This document shows, piece after piece, positions 36,787-45,641 of a stretch of 64,000 bases of DNA (position 1 is its first letter; each line of letters opens with the position of its first letter). The position numbers and the translations under genes are program-made. Source of the DNA: JAPOXR01 sp965214695 (GTDB taxonomy: Bacteria; Pseudomonadota; Alphaproteobacteria; Rhodobacterales; Rhodobacteraceae). The DNA lies in contig OZ243967.1 in the NCBI GenBank assembly GCA_965214695.1, positions 1,860,001-1,924,000 on the forward strand. Direction: 5' to 3'. The notes under the pieces were generated by a model. It searched no databases, was not told the DNA's origin, and worked only from the letters and a program-made list of their open reading frames with translations.

Positions 36787-38553
36787 ATGACCGCTGGCGA
36801 GAGCGCGCATCACAGCTCCATTCGCTTCGAGGCAGACGAGAAGCCGCCGGCGGCACTTGCCTTCGGCCTCGGCCTGCAATTTGCCATTCTCATCGCCGCC
36901 GGCGTCGTGCTCACGCCGGCGATTGTCGTGCGGGCAGGCGGGGGCAGCGAAGCCTTCCTGAACTGGGCTGCGTTCTCGGCGGCGGCGATTTGTGGCATTA
37001 CAACGATACTGCAGGTGGTGAAGGTCGGCCGGGTTGGCGCCGGCTACGTGCTCGGAATGGGGACATCGGGGGCATTCATCGCCATCTGTGCCGCGGCAAT
37101 CGCCAAGGGCGGACCGGCGATGCTGGCGACTCTCGTTGCGACCTCCGCACTGTTCCAGTTTGCACTGGCGGCTCGGCTCTCGCTGTTCCGGAGCATCCTG
37201 ACCCCGACGGTGGCCGGAACCGTCATCATGCTGATTCCCGTCACGGTCATGCCGATTGCATTCGGAATGCTGAACCAGGTTCCCGAAGGCAGTTCGACAT
37301 TGGCGGCACCGCTGTCGGCGCTGGTCACGATTGCCGTCATCGGCGCCATTGCGCTGAAGTCCAGTGGCATGTGGCGCCTGTGGGCGCCGGTCATCGGAGT
37401 CGTCTGCGGTTCCCTGGCTGGCCTCTATTTCGGCCTCTATGACATTGATCGCGTGGCGGACGCGCCCTGGATCGGCCTGCCTGACGGTGGCTGGCCGGGC
37501 TTCGATCTCAGCTTCGGGCCCGTGTTCTGGGCGCTGCTTCCCGGGTTCGTGTTCGTGACGCTTGTCGGGGCGGTGGAGACGATCGGCGATTCGGTCGCCA
37601 TCCAGCGTGTGTCCTGGCGCAAGCCGCGGGCAATCGATTTCAAGGCTGTCCAGGGTGCGGTGACTGCCGACGGCGTGGGCAATTTGCTGTCCGGGCTTGC
37701 CGCTACCGTGCCCAATACCACCTATTCGACAAGCGTGGCGGTGACCGAACTCACCGGCGTGGCCTCCCGCCGTGTCGGCATCGCACTCGGCGCCATCTTC
37801 ATCGCCGTGGCATTCCTGCCCAAGGTGCTGGCGGTGGTGCTGGCCATACCGGGTCCGGTGGCTGCTTCCTACATCATGGTCCTGGTGTCACTTCTCTTCG
37901 TGCTTGGCATGAAGATCGTGGTCGATGCCGGGATCGACCACCGAAAGGGGCTGATCGTCGGCATCGCCTTCTGGGTCGGGGCGGGATGTGAAGGCGGGGT
38001 CATCTTTCCGCAATACATTGCCGGCTTCGCTGGCGGGCTGCTGGACAATGGCATGACCGCCGGCGGCCTCACCGTCATTGCCCTGACGGCATGTGTCGAG
38101 CTGACCGAGCCGCGCCGGCGCCTCGAGATCCCGTTCGACATCGGCGAATTGCCCAGGATCAGGGACTTCCTGGCCGGATTTGCATCCCGCAGCGGCTGGG
38201 ATGCCGGGATGCGCCACCGCCTCGATGCCGTCGCCGAGGAAACCATGCTGACGCTCTTGCGCCGGGACGGGGCCGCGACACCGCCGGAGCGACTGCTGCT
38301 GACGGCCCGGCGCCAGGGCGGTGATGCCTTGCTCGAATTCATCGCCGCATCCGGCGACCACAACCTGGAAGACCGCATTGCCATGCTGGGCGAGCGGTCC
38401 GACCTGATGGCGGCCGAGCGCCAGGTCTCGCTGCGGTTGCTTCGCCACCTGGCCTCCTCGGTTCATCACCAGCAATATCACGATACCGATATCGTCACCA
38501 TCCGGGTCGGGCGGGGCGGGGGCTCGGGGGAACACGAACCCGGTCAGTCCTGA
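36787..38553 (+). CDS. NCS2 nucleobase permease fused to a C-terminal GHKL ATPase-like domain
   Basis: A 588-residue protein. Residues 25-445 form the NCS2 (xanthine/uracil permease) fold with about 12-14 helices, including the family signature PNTTYSTSVAVTELTGVASR and the acidic residue in VGAVETIGD. The final ~140 residues are soluble. RHRLDAVAEETMLTLL, LLTARRQGGDALLEFIAAS, EDRIAML and HQQYHDTDIVTIRV resemble the N-box, strands and end of RsbW-like GHKL ATPase domains, although a full G-box is not clear. Ordinary NCS2 carriers end after the membrane part. The extra domain may sense nucleotides or regulate transport. Confidence 0.8.
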   Translation: MTAGESAHHSSIRFEADEKPPAALAFGLGLQFAILIAAGVVLTPAIVVRAGGGSEAFLNWAAFSAAAICGITTILQVVKVGRVGAGYVLGMGTSGAFIAICAAAIAKGGPAMLATLVATSALFQFALAARLSLFRSILTPTVAGTVIMLIPVTVMPIAFGMLNQVPEGSSTLAAPLSALVTIAVIGAIALKSSGMWRLWAPVIGVVCGSLAGLYFGLYDIDRVADAPWIGLPDGGWPGFDLSFGPVFWALLPGFVFVTLVGAVETIGDSVAIQRVSWRKPRAIDFKAVQGAVTADGVGNLLSGLAATVPNTTYSTSVAVTELTGVASRRVGIALGAIFIAVAFLPKVLAVVLAIPGPVAASYIMVLVSLLFVLGMKIVVDAGIDHRKGLIVGIAFWVGAGCEGGVIFPQYIAGFAGGLLDNGMTAGGLTVIALTACVELTEPRRRLEIPFDIGELPRIRDFLAGFASRSGWDAGMRHRLDAVAEETMLTLLRRDGAATPPERLLLTARRQGGDALLEFIAASGDHNLEDRIAMLGERSDLMAAERQVSLRLLRHLASSVHHQQYHDTDIVTIRVGRGGGSGEHEPGQS

Positions 38554-38795
38554 ATGGCAGGATGGCCGCAGCATTCCATTGCCAAGGCTGTTTCCCAAGC
38601 GGATTGATCAGCTCTTCCAAACAAGGCCTGAACATTTTTCTGGGCCCGGAAGCTGATTCAGATGGCAGCCGGGCATGCGGGGCGATGGTGAAGCGGCCAG
38701 CAGGAGGCCCGAAGCTGTAGCAGCCTGAGCCAGAAGCATTCGGAAATGCACGCCAGGCGTGCGGGCTCAGCCCTCTCGTTTCGATGCATTGCAAA

Positions 38796-38817
38796 CATGT
38801 AGTTTATGGACTACATG
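38796..38817. promoter_or_regulatory. palindromic operator overlapping the toxin start
   Basis: CATGTAGT-TTATGG-ACTACATG is a perfect 8-bp inverted repeat that covers both candidate start codons of the toxin gene (38806 and 38815). It is the expected autoregulatory site of the following toxin-antitoxin pair. Confidence 0.6.
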
Positions 38818-39117
38818 CCTGCCGTGTATACGCTGAAACAGACGGAGACCTTCCGGAGGTGGTTTGCCGAGCTTCGGGATGATCGGGCCATTGCGGTGCT
38901 CACTGCGAGGATCAACCGGTTGGCATTTGGCCATGCCGGCGATGTGAGATCCGTCAGCAGGGATGTTCGTGAGCTGCGTGTCCACCATGGCCCCGGCTAC
39001 CGGGTCATTTGCCAGCAGCGGGGGACCACGATCATTGTACTGCTGTGTGGCGGCACGAAAGGTTCGCAGAGGCGTGACATCAGGAAAGCACAATCTCTCG
39101 CTGATCAATGGGAATAG
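38815..39117 (+). CDS. RelE/ParE-type toxin (HigB-like addiction killer)
   Basis: A 100-residue basic protein. LKQTETFRRWFAELRDDRAI at the N-terminus, VRELRVHHGPGYRVICQQRG in the middle and LLCGGTKGSQRRDIRKA at the end are characteristic of the small HigB-like killer family, which inhibits translation. The toxin gene precedes the antitoxin gene. ATG 38815 matches the usual length. ATG 38806 is the alternative, and both lie within the palindromic operator. Confidence 0.83.
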   Translation: MPAVYTLKQTETFRRWFAELRDDRAIAVLTARINRLAFGHAGDVRSVSRDVRELRVHHGPGYRVICQQRGTTIIVLLCGGTKGSQRRDIRKAQSLADQWE

Positions 39118-39122
39118 AGAAC

Positions 39123-39419
39123 ATGATCGAGAAACTGACAATCTTTGACCCGGCCGACCACCTGAAATCCGATCAGGCGATCGCCGATTTCATGTCTGAT
39201 GCGCTGGAGACGAATGACCCCGCCTATGTTGCCCATGCCCTGGGCGTTGTCGCCCGTGCGAAGGGCATGACGGAGATCGCCAGCCGGACCAACCTGTCGC
39301 GGGAGCAACTCTACCGGTCGTTCAGTGCCAAGGGCAATCCAACCCTGCGTACAACGCTGGCAATGGTGAACGCCCTCGGAATCAGGCTGTCGGCAGGGCC
39401 AGCCGAAGCGGGTTCCTGA
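39123..39419 (+). CDS. HigA-like addiction module antidote
   Basis: A 98-residue antitoxin of the putative addiction module antidote family. FDPADHLKSDQAIADFMSDA is the typical opening, and TEIASRTNLSREQLYRSFSAKG is the helix-turn-helix used to bind the operator. It starts five bases after the toxin stop. An in-frame ATG at 39108 would overlap the toxin, but 39123 is preferred because of TAGAGAAC before it. Confidence 0.83.
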   Translation: MIEKLTIFDPADHLKSDQAIADFMSDALETNDPAYVAHALGVVARAKGMTEIASRTNLSREQLYRSFSAKGNPTLRTTLAMVNALGIRLSAGPAEAGS

Positions 39420-39966
39420 GCCGGACGGTCCCCGGAGAGCGGCAGGCGAGTCTGATATTCAGCTCGGCAGGCCGATCCGCCAGCCCGTTCTGGCCGGATA
39501 AGGCCTGCCCATCGGCATAGGGCTCCGCCGCATCCCGGTGCCGGGTCATCGCCACATGGGTCAGTTGCCGGTCCATGGTCGGGCTGGCCAGCACGAAGGA
39601 GCGGTCGACCGGCTTGCCCTGCGATTGGTGCACGGTGGTGGCATAGCCATTCCTGTGGTGCAGCCCATCAGTTTGCGCATGAGTCATGACGAGCCGCAAG
39701 GGCCTCGATTGCCAGCAGGCCGGGGCCTGAGCCCAGCACCCTTCCGGCCAGGATGACACCCGGACATGGACAGGAACACCCTACCGCCGAATGCAGACCG
39801 GTTGCGGCGCCAGTTCAGCTTGGCCACGACGACGAATTCCGGCACCGGCCTCGAAGGCGTGCCGTATTGCCTCGTTGTTCTTGGCCCTGCTCCGGCCCGG
39901 ATTTGACCAGTTTGGGATCCGGCACCCCTGATGCCCGTGGTCCCGCCGAGCGGGTTGAGCCGTGCT
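39420..39966. other. 547-bp region with a relaxase remnant and no intact gene
   Basis: It lies between the antitoxin gene and the end of iorB. Apart from the TraA-like fragment at 39505-39654, nothing could be recognised. Longer open frames across it are not like any known family. Confidence 0.5.
39505..39654 (-). pseudogene. fragment of a TraA-type conjugative relaxase/helicase
   Basis: The minus strand reads NGYATTVHQSQGKPVDRSFV and ASPTMDRQLTHVAMTRHRDA, closely following the last helicase motifs of TraA/MobA-type relaxases (GYA-T-x-HKxQG-x-T-x-D, then MYVAxTRHR). Only about 50 of more than 900 residues remain, and nothing else of a transfer system is nearby. It is a remnant of a plasmid or integrative conjugative element next to a toxin-antitoxin pair. 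Confidence 0.7.
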
Positions 39967-41505
39967 CTACGATCGCTCGATGGCCCTGATGGCTTCGTCG
40001 AGTGCCTCGCCATCTTCGTCCAGCAATGCAGCCTCGCGAATGCGCCTGGTCCACTCGGCCGCATCCGGGCGGCCGGCGATTCGGTCCACCATGCCAAGAA
40101 CCCTGCCGAATTTTGACAGGCCGCGTGCATGCGTGTCGGAATATCCCTTGATCAGCCGACCGCAGCAGAGGATTTCGGTGGCCAGGGCGGGGTCAGTGGT
40201 GGCGATGCGGGCCGCCCGTGACAACCAGTTGTCGAGATGTGCCTGTTCGAGGGCGTGACGTCGCGTTCTGCGACGATACCGTTTCAGCCCGCCGAGCGCG
40301 TAGAGCAGGAGGAACGGCCACAGCCGGTCTGACCGCAGACGCCTTCCCCTGGCAAACCAGCGGTCAATGCGTGCCATTGCCCGGGAACTCGCCGTGATTC
40401 GGGCGCCCAATCCGGCGGGCAGCAGGCCGACGATCTCTTCGGCCCGGGGGTGCATGTATTCGGTCACGTGCAGAACCTGCCCCGGTTCGGCGCCAATCTC
40501 GGCGGCAATGCGGTTACCGCGGGCAGCGCGGGTCTTGAGATCGGCCACGCGGATCACGTCGTCATAGGCCATGGCATTGGCAATGTATTTCGCCGCGGCC
40601 TCGGTCAACCCGTGGCCAGCACCGGAATGGTCGGCGATGGTGAAGGGCGCCATGCGATCAAGATATTCCCGTCCGTAATCCGCATCCATGAAGTCGACGA
40701 CCTTGCGAAGTCCGGCCATCGCCATCGGCCTGGCAGGTGCCGGCAACTCGGCCACCCGCCTGGTCAAGCTCTCCCACCTGGCGAGCAGGGGTGTGGGTCC
40801 GACAACCGAACCGGTTGTCGATCGCGCCGGCGCACCGCCGGTCGGAACACCGTGAAGACTGGCGAGATACCCGGCATCGAAGGCGCGCAAGCTGGCCTCG
40901 ACTCCTCGCCTTCCGGTTCGAATGGCGTCCTCGAAGGCGCCCTTTTCGAAGGGCAGACATTCCGAAGCCGCCAGGGCACCGAATAGCGTGGCCGAAATGA
41001 CGGATCCGTTTTCCACCGCCAGGCTCTCCATGTCGAAACAGACGAGTCTTGCAGCAGCGATTTCGGCAGTGGCGAGAACGCCGTCCGCATCGGCGATTCC
41101 GTCTCCTGGAATGCTCTTTTCCGAGATCGCCAGCGCCCGGTGGGATGACGCGATGAGTGTCGTTCTGTCCGGGGTCACGAAGCCGCGGTCGATGGCTCGT
41201 CCTGCCTCCATCAATTCGGCAGCGATCAGGATGTCGACATCGCCGGCGGAGGGGGCGAGGGCAAAGACCGCATCCGCCTCTCCGGCCCGTGCCAACTCGA
41301 CATAGTAGATCGTCGCACCGGTGCGCTGCGCCACGCCGGCGACCGAGGTCGCCTGGCAGGCACAGCCCTGCGATCGGGCAAGGGTTTCGATCCAGTTGGT
41401 CAGGACCCCGCCGCCCTGTCCTCCCACCGCCATGATCGCCAGCTTGATGATGCCGTCGGCGCCCGAACCTTCCGCCGCTGTCCCGGGTGGCTGCTGCACC
41501 GTCAT
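39967..41505 (-). CDS. iorB: indolepyruvate ferredoxin oxidoreductase beta subunit, IorB
   Basis: A 512-residue protein. Residues 20-215 are the gamma-type domain of 2-oxoacid:ferredoxin oxidoreductases, with IMAVGGQGGGVLTNWI and SVAGVAQRTGATIYYVE. Residues 230-512 form the extra C-terminal domain (DUF6537 type) found in the long proteobacterial IorB. With IorA it oxidatively decarboxylates aryl pyruvates such as indolepyruvate to the acyl-CoA and reduces ferredoxin. Its ATG overlaps the iorA stop (ATGA). No ferredoxin gene is adjacent. Confidence 0.88.
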   Translation of the reverse strand: MTVQQPPGTAAEGSGADGIIKLAIMAVGGQGGGVLTNWIETLARSQGCACQATSVAGVAQRTGATIYYVELARAGEADAVFALAPSAGDVDILIAAELMEAGRAIDRGFVTPDRTTLIASSHRALAISEKSIPGDGIADADGVLATAEIAAARLVCFDMESLAVENGSVISATLFGALAASECLPFEKGAFEDAIRTGRRGVEASLRAFDAGYLASLHGVPTGGAPARSTTGSVVGPTPLLARWESLTRRVAELPAPARPMAMAGLRKVVDFMDADYGREYLDRMAPFTIADHSGAGHGLTEAAAKYIANAMAYDDVIRVADLKTRAARGNRIAAEIGAEPGQVLHVTEYMHPRAEEIVGLLPAGLGARITASSRAMARIDRWFARGRRLRSDRLWPFLLLYALGGLKRYRRRTRRHALEQAHLDNWLSRAARIATTDPALATEILCCGRLIKGYSDTHARGLSKFGRVLGMVDRIAGRPDAAEWTRRIREAALLDEDGEALDEAIRAIERS

Positions 41506-43649
41506 TGGCCGGCGCCGAAGGATAACGACCGGCGTTCCCGGCGGCGCTGCAGCCAGCCCATGAGCCGGGCGGCGATGTCGGCGCGACGGCGTTCGAAGCG
41601 GGTCGGGTTGTGCACGATGTCGGCGCAGTAGAAGCTTGGACAGAGCACGGCGGCCTCAGCCACCTCGCCGCAATTTCCGCAGCCGACGCATGTCTGGTCG
41701 ATATGCGCCACCGGATCGTCGCGCAGCGGATCATCCAGTTTCCTGAGCGACAGCGACGGGCAGCCCGACAGCCGGATGCAGGCGTGATCTCCGGTGCAGA
41801 TGTCTTCATCGATGCCGAAGCGCGGCACCACGACGCGCCTGCCGGCATTGATGGCCTGTCGCCGGACCGGCCTCTCGCGTCGCTGGCGGTTCAGCATGCA
41901 TTCGGAGGAGGCAACAATGACCTTCGGACCGTCGTACTCCGTGGTCAGCGCCTCGCGAAAGACCTTGCACATCCGGGGCACATCGTAGGTGCGGTCGATC
42001 TCGCGGATCCATTTCACGCCAACACCCCGAACGGCGGCGCTGATCGGGTTGTTCGTGGCCCTGGTCGGGTTGTCGGCACGGCTCGACGGCACATCCTGTC
42101 CGCCCGTGGCGGCCGAATAGAAATTGTCAACGATCACCGCAACGCTGTCGGAGCGGTTGAACACCATGTTGCCGATGGAGGAGGCGAGGCCATTGTGCCA
42201 GAACCCGCCATCACCGATGATCGAAATCGCCCGCCTTTCACCGCCGGCATCGAAGGCGGAATTCGATGCCGGGCCAAGCCCGTAGCCCATGGTCGAACCG
42301 CCGATCTCGAAGGGCGGGAGCGACGCGAAGAGATGGCAACCGATATCACCGGTGATCTGGTGTTCACCGAGTTCCTGCTGAACAATCTTCAGTGCAGCGA
42401 AGATCGGGCGTTCGGGACAGCCGGTGCAGAAGCCGGGCGGCCGGACCGGGACCGTCTTCGAAAGGTCCGGGATGTCGGGCGCATCCCGGACGGACACACG
42501 GGGCTGGCCGGGCAACAGGTTGGGGGCGGTTTCGCGCAGGAAGGCGGCTATGCCGTCATGCACCACCTGGCCGGTATATTCGCCGGCCATCGGCAGAACG
42601 CCCTTGCCCATCAGGCGGGTTCGGACATCTTCCCTGAACAGCATGGAGCCAACGGCCTGCTCGATGAAATCGGGTTGGCCCTCTTCGACGACCAGAAGCG
42701 CGTCCTTGCCATGCGCGAAACCCAGCAACTCGGCTCGCACCAACGGGTAGGTGACATTGAGGACATGGAGCGGCACCTTCGAATTGCCCTGGATGTCGGA
42801 CAGGCCCAGCCGCTGCAGCGCCCGGATCACACCGTTGTACATGCCGCCCTGGAGAATGATGCCGATCCTGCCCTCCCGGGGGCCGAAACGCTCGTTCAAA
42901 GCCCGTTCGGCAATGAAGGCCTCGGCGGCGGGCCAGCGGCTCTCGATCTTTTCCTTCTCGTGCACGTAGGACATGGGCGGCAGCACCACGCGCCGGAAAT
43001 CCTTGCGCGGGCTTGCCAGCGCATCGCGCACGGTCAGCGGCGGCGGGATGTTGTCGGCAGCCTCGAACTGCCCCGTCACGTGGCAGGACCGGATCCGCAT
43101 CATCAGCATCACCGGCGTGCTGGATGCCTCGGAGAGCTCGAACCCCTGCTTTACCGCCCGCACGATCGAGGGCAGGTTCGGACGCGGGTCCAGGAGCCAG
43201 AACTGCGACTTCATCGCAAAGGCGTGGCTGCGCTCCTGCATGATCGAGGAGCCTTCGCCGTAATCCTCGCCGATGACGATCAACGCCCCGCCATTCACGC
43301 CCGAGGATGAGAGGTTCGCCAACGCATCCGAGGCGACGTTGACCCCGACCGGACCCTTGTAGGTCACGGCACCGCGAATCGGGTAATGGACCGAAGCCGC
43401 CAGCATCGCGGTCGCCGCGGCCTCGGATGCGTTGGCTTCGAACCGGACACCAAGCTCGGCCATCAGGTCCTGCGCATCGCTCAACACGTCCATCAGGTGC
43501 GAAATCGGTGCGCCCTGGTAGCCGCCGACATAGCCCACGCCGGATTCAAGCAGTGCCTTGGTGATTGCCAGGATGCCCTCGCCGGTGAAGGTCTCTCCGG
43601 CACCGAGGCGCAGGCATTCGACTTCCGATTTGAAGGAGCGCTCGGCCAT
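41502..43649 (-). CDS. iorA: indolepyruvate ferredoxin oxidoreductase alpha subunit, IorA
   Basis: A 715-residue thiamine-diphosphate enzyme. The N-terminal pyrimidine-binding part includes YVGGYQGAPISHLMDVL. The ThDP site lies around GDIGCHLFASLPPFEIG, with SIIGDGGFWHNG containing the GDG motif. The C-terminus carries cysteines in CTGDHACIRLSGCP and CVGCGNCGEVAEAAVLCP for two iron-sulfur clusters, in the spacing seen in aerobic proteobacterial IorA. It follows the kynureninase-like/cyclase gene by six bases, so aryl-pyruvate oxidation is coupled to that enzyme in one operon. Confidence 0.9.
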   Translation of the reverse strand: MAERSFKSEVECLRLGAGETFTGEGILAITKALLESGVGYVGGYQGAPISHLMDVLSDAQDLMAELGVRFEANASEAAATAMLAASVHYPIRGAVTYKGPVGVNVASDALANLSSSGVNGGALIVIGEDYGEGSSIMQERSHAFAMKSQFWLLDPRPNLPSIVRAVKQGFELSEASSTPVMLMMRIRSCHVTGQFEAADNIPPPLTVRDALASPRKDFRRVVLPPMSYVHEKEKIESRWPAAEAFIAERALNERFGPREGRIGIILQGGMYNGVIRALQRLGLSDIQGNSKVPLHVLNVTYPLVRAELLGFAHGKDALLVVEEGQPDFIEQAVGSMLFREDVRTRLMGKGVLPMAGEYTGQVVHDGIAAFLRETAPNLLPGQPRVSVRDAPDIPDLSKTVPVRPPGFCTGCPERPIFAALKIVQQELGEHQITGDIGCHLFASLPPFEIGGSTMGYGLGPASNSAFDAGGERRAISIIGDGGFWHNGLASSIGNMVFNRSDSVAVIVDNFYSAATGGQDVPSSRADNPTRATNNPISAAVRGVGVKWIREIDRTYDVPRMCKVFREALTTEYDGPKVIVASSECMLNRQRRERPVRRQAINAGRRVVVPRFGIDEDICTGDHACIRLSGCPSLSLRKLDDPLRDDPVAHIDQTCVGCGNCGEVAEAAVLCPSFYCADIVHNPTRFERRRADIAARLMGWLQRRRERRSLSFGAGQ

Positions 43650-43655
43650 GCGCCG

Positions 43656-45641
43656 TCAGCCCTGCGGAACGAGCGCCAGCGCGCGGATGGGCGAGCCGGT
43701 GCCGTGCTCGATCTTCAGGGGCGCCGCCATCAGGATCGCGCCCCTGGGTGGCAACTGGTCGAGATTGGCGAGCGAGGCAAGGCCAAAGCAATTGTCGCGG
43801 TGCAGGAAATTATGTGCCGGATAGGGGGGCGAGAACTTGCCTGCCATGCCGGCATCGGTGCCGATGCACTGGGAACCCCACCCGACGATGCCCTTGGCGA
43901 GCAGGTAATCGATGCATTCCGTTGTTGGACCAGGGCTGTGCGAGCCGTCTTCATGTGGGTCGGGGTCCTCGTTCAGGAACAACTCCTCGTCATGGGATCG
44001 CTTGTCCCAGTCGGTGCGCATCACCACCCATTCGCCCGGCCTGATTTCTCCGTGCTCCGCCTCCCAGGCCTTGACATGCTCGGCGGTGAGCAGGAAATCG
44101 GGGTCTTCGGCGGCCTCCCTGGAGCAGTCGATCACGTTGACTGGCGCAACAATGCGTTGCAGGTCGAGCGTATCGGTATAGCCATCCTCGAAATCCTTGC
44201 CTGATATCCAGTGGTGCGGAGCGTCGAAATGCGTGCCGGAATGCTCGCCCAGCACCATCCAGTTCCAGGCAAAGAACGGCCCGTCGGCATCATATTCGCT
44301 GATCTTGCGGATTTCGACCTTGGGCGTGTTCCTGGCAAAGTCCCTTGGCAGGCGCAGGATCGGCGTCTCCGGACCGAGGATGGCGGTGCAGTCGACGATT
44401 TTCACCTGGCCGGACATCAGCATGGTGCCGAGTTGGTCCAGGAGGTCTGCGGGATTCATGTCGGCTCCTGTCTGTGGTCCCTTCCCGGCAAGTCGGTGTT
44501 TTCGGCGGGCCAGGACCGCCCTGGTGATATCGAAGACGGCGTCGATGGTTTCGGCCGCGGTCATGACTCCCGGCGAAAGACGGACAAGCGGCCCGCGATA
44601 ATCCACCGAATAGCCTTCGACCCCCAATGCGCCGACCACGGCAGCAGCTTCCGGCTTGCTCGGAAGGCACAGCATGACCGAGCCGCCGCGCTTGTCGGCC
44701 TGGCGCGGCGAATGCAGCGGCAGGTCGAGTTCATCGGCCCGGTCGATGATCCTGTCGACAAGGCGCCTGTTCCAGGCCGCCATTTCGGCGCGGTCCTGGC
44801 CAGCATGCCATTCGAGGGCAGGCAGCGAGGCGATCGCCGCCACCGACCCTGGTGTGCCACCGTCGAAGCGGCGGATGTCGGGGGCATATTCGAACTTGTC
44901 GAAATCCCAGGAAAACGGGTTGTTCTGCGAAAACCAGCCACGGCCGTCGGGCTGGAGTTCGAGCGCCAGCGATTTTTCGATATAGAGAATGCCGGCGCCG
45001 GGTGTTCCGCACATCCATTTCAGGCTGGTCGAGACGACGAAGTCAACCTTCGGATTCATCGCGTCAAAGGGAATGAGCCCGGCGGCCTGGGTGATGTCGA
45101 CGCCGACCATGCTGCCCATCTCCCGACCATGTGCCACCAGCGGTGCCAGATCGACCCGCGCCGAGGCGGTCGATGTGACCCAGGTGAGAAGCGCCAGGCC
45201 GACGTCGCGGCTCCAGCGGGCGACGAAATCCTCCGGCTCGACCCAGGGCTTGCCCTCGCTCAGCGGCACCGTGTCGAGCGTGAAGCCCATTTTCGGCGCC
45301 AGCCCCGCCAGCAGGAAATGGATGGACGGAAAGCAGTCGGCGGCCACCAGCACCCGCTTGCCACGCAGCATTCCTTCCGGCAGCGACCGCACCAGCTTGT
45401 GCATGCCCTCGGTCACGCTTTCGCAAGTGGTCATCGAGCCCTTGGGGACGTTTATGATGCGTCGCCAGCAGTCGATGAAATCCTGCCGGCGCAGCAGCAC
45501 GTAGCCCCATTGCTTGTCATTCGGCGCGGCCCAGATCTTGGCGAATTCGGCAGCGGCCTCGGCGAGTCCCTGCTCCTTGCCCGGGTACATTCCAATCGAG
45601 TGGTAAAGAAAATACCCGGCGTGCCTGGTATTGGTGAGCAT
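43656..45641 (-). CDS. kynureninase-like PLP enzyme fused to a cyclase-family hydrolase
   Basis: A 661-residue two-domain protein. Residues 5-385 are a class V PLP fold close to kynureninase: HAGYFLYHSIGMYPGKE, the cofactor aspartate in GVDITQAAG (D182) and the Schiff-base lysine in STSLKWMCG (K208). Residues 396-661 are a cyclase-family domain (PF04199; kynurenine formamidase and isatin hydrolase relatives) with the metal motif HSGTHFDAPHHW (467-478). The domains suggest hydrolysis of an amide or lactam followed by C-C or C-N cleavage of an amino acid. ATG 45641 follows GGGGAG. A strong internal ribosome site precedes Met395, so a free cyclase may also be made. Confidence 0.85.
   Translation of the reverse strand: MLTNTRHAGYFLYHSIGMYPGKEQGLAEAAAEFAKIWAAPNDKQWGYVLLRRQDFIDCWRRIINVPKGSMTTCESVTEGMHKLVRSLPEGMLRGKRVLVAADCFPSIHFLLAGLAPKMGFTLDTVPLSEGKPWVEPEDFVARWSRDVGLALLTWVTSTASARVDLAPLVAHGREMGSMVGVDITQAAGLIPFDAMNPKVDFVVSTSLKWMCGTPGAGILYIEKSLALELQPDGRGWFSQNNPFSWDFDKFEYAPDIRRFDGGTPGSVAAIASLPALEWHAGQDRAEMAAWNRRLVDRIIDRADELDLPLHSPRQADKRGGSVMLCLPSKPEAAAVVGALGVEGYSVDYRGPLVRLSPGVMTAAETIDAVFDITRAVLARRKHRLAGKGPQTGADMNPADLLDQLGTMLMSGQVKIVDCTAILGPETPILRLPRDFARNTPKVEIRKISEYDADGPFFAWNWMVLGEHSGTHFDAPHHWISGKDFEDGYTDTLDLQRIVAPVNVIDCSREAAEDPDFLLTAEHVKAWEAEHGEIRPGEWVVMRTDWDKRSHDEELFLNEDPDPHEDGSHSPGPTTECIDYLLAKGIVGWGSQCIGTDAGMAGKFSPPYPAHNFLHRDNCFGLASLANLDQLPPRGAILMAAPLKIEHGTGSPIRALALVPQG
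44457..44469 (-). promoter_or_regulatory. internal ribosome binding site before the cyclase domain
   Basis: On the minus strand AGGAG (44469-44465) stands five bases before an in-frame ATG (44459) that begins MNPADLLDQLG, exactly at the domain boundary of the fusion. It could produce a separate 267-residue cyclase or be a relic of two formerly separate genes. Confidence 0.5.

Noticed and set aside
39684..40130. A 148-codon minus-strand frame between the relaxase scrap and iorB
   Set aside because: It overlaps the conserved end of iorB in a different frame and matches nothing I know. It may be decayed mobile-element DNA, but that cannot be supported.
41610..43310. A 566-codon plus-strand open frame opposite iorA
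   Set aside because: The conserved ThDP and iron-sulfur motifs are on the minus strand. The plus frame is a composition artefact.
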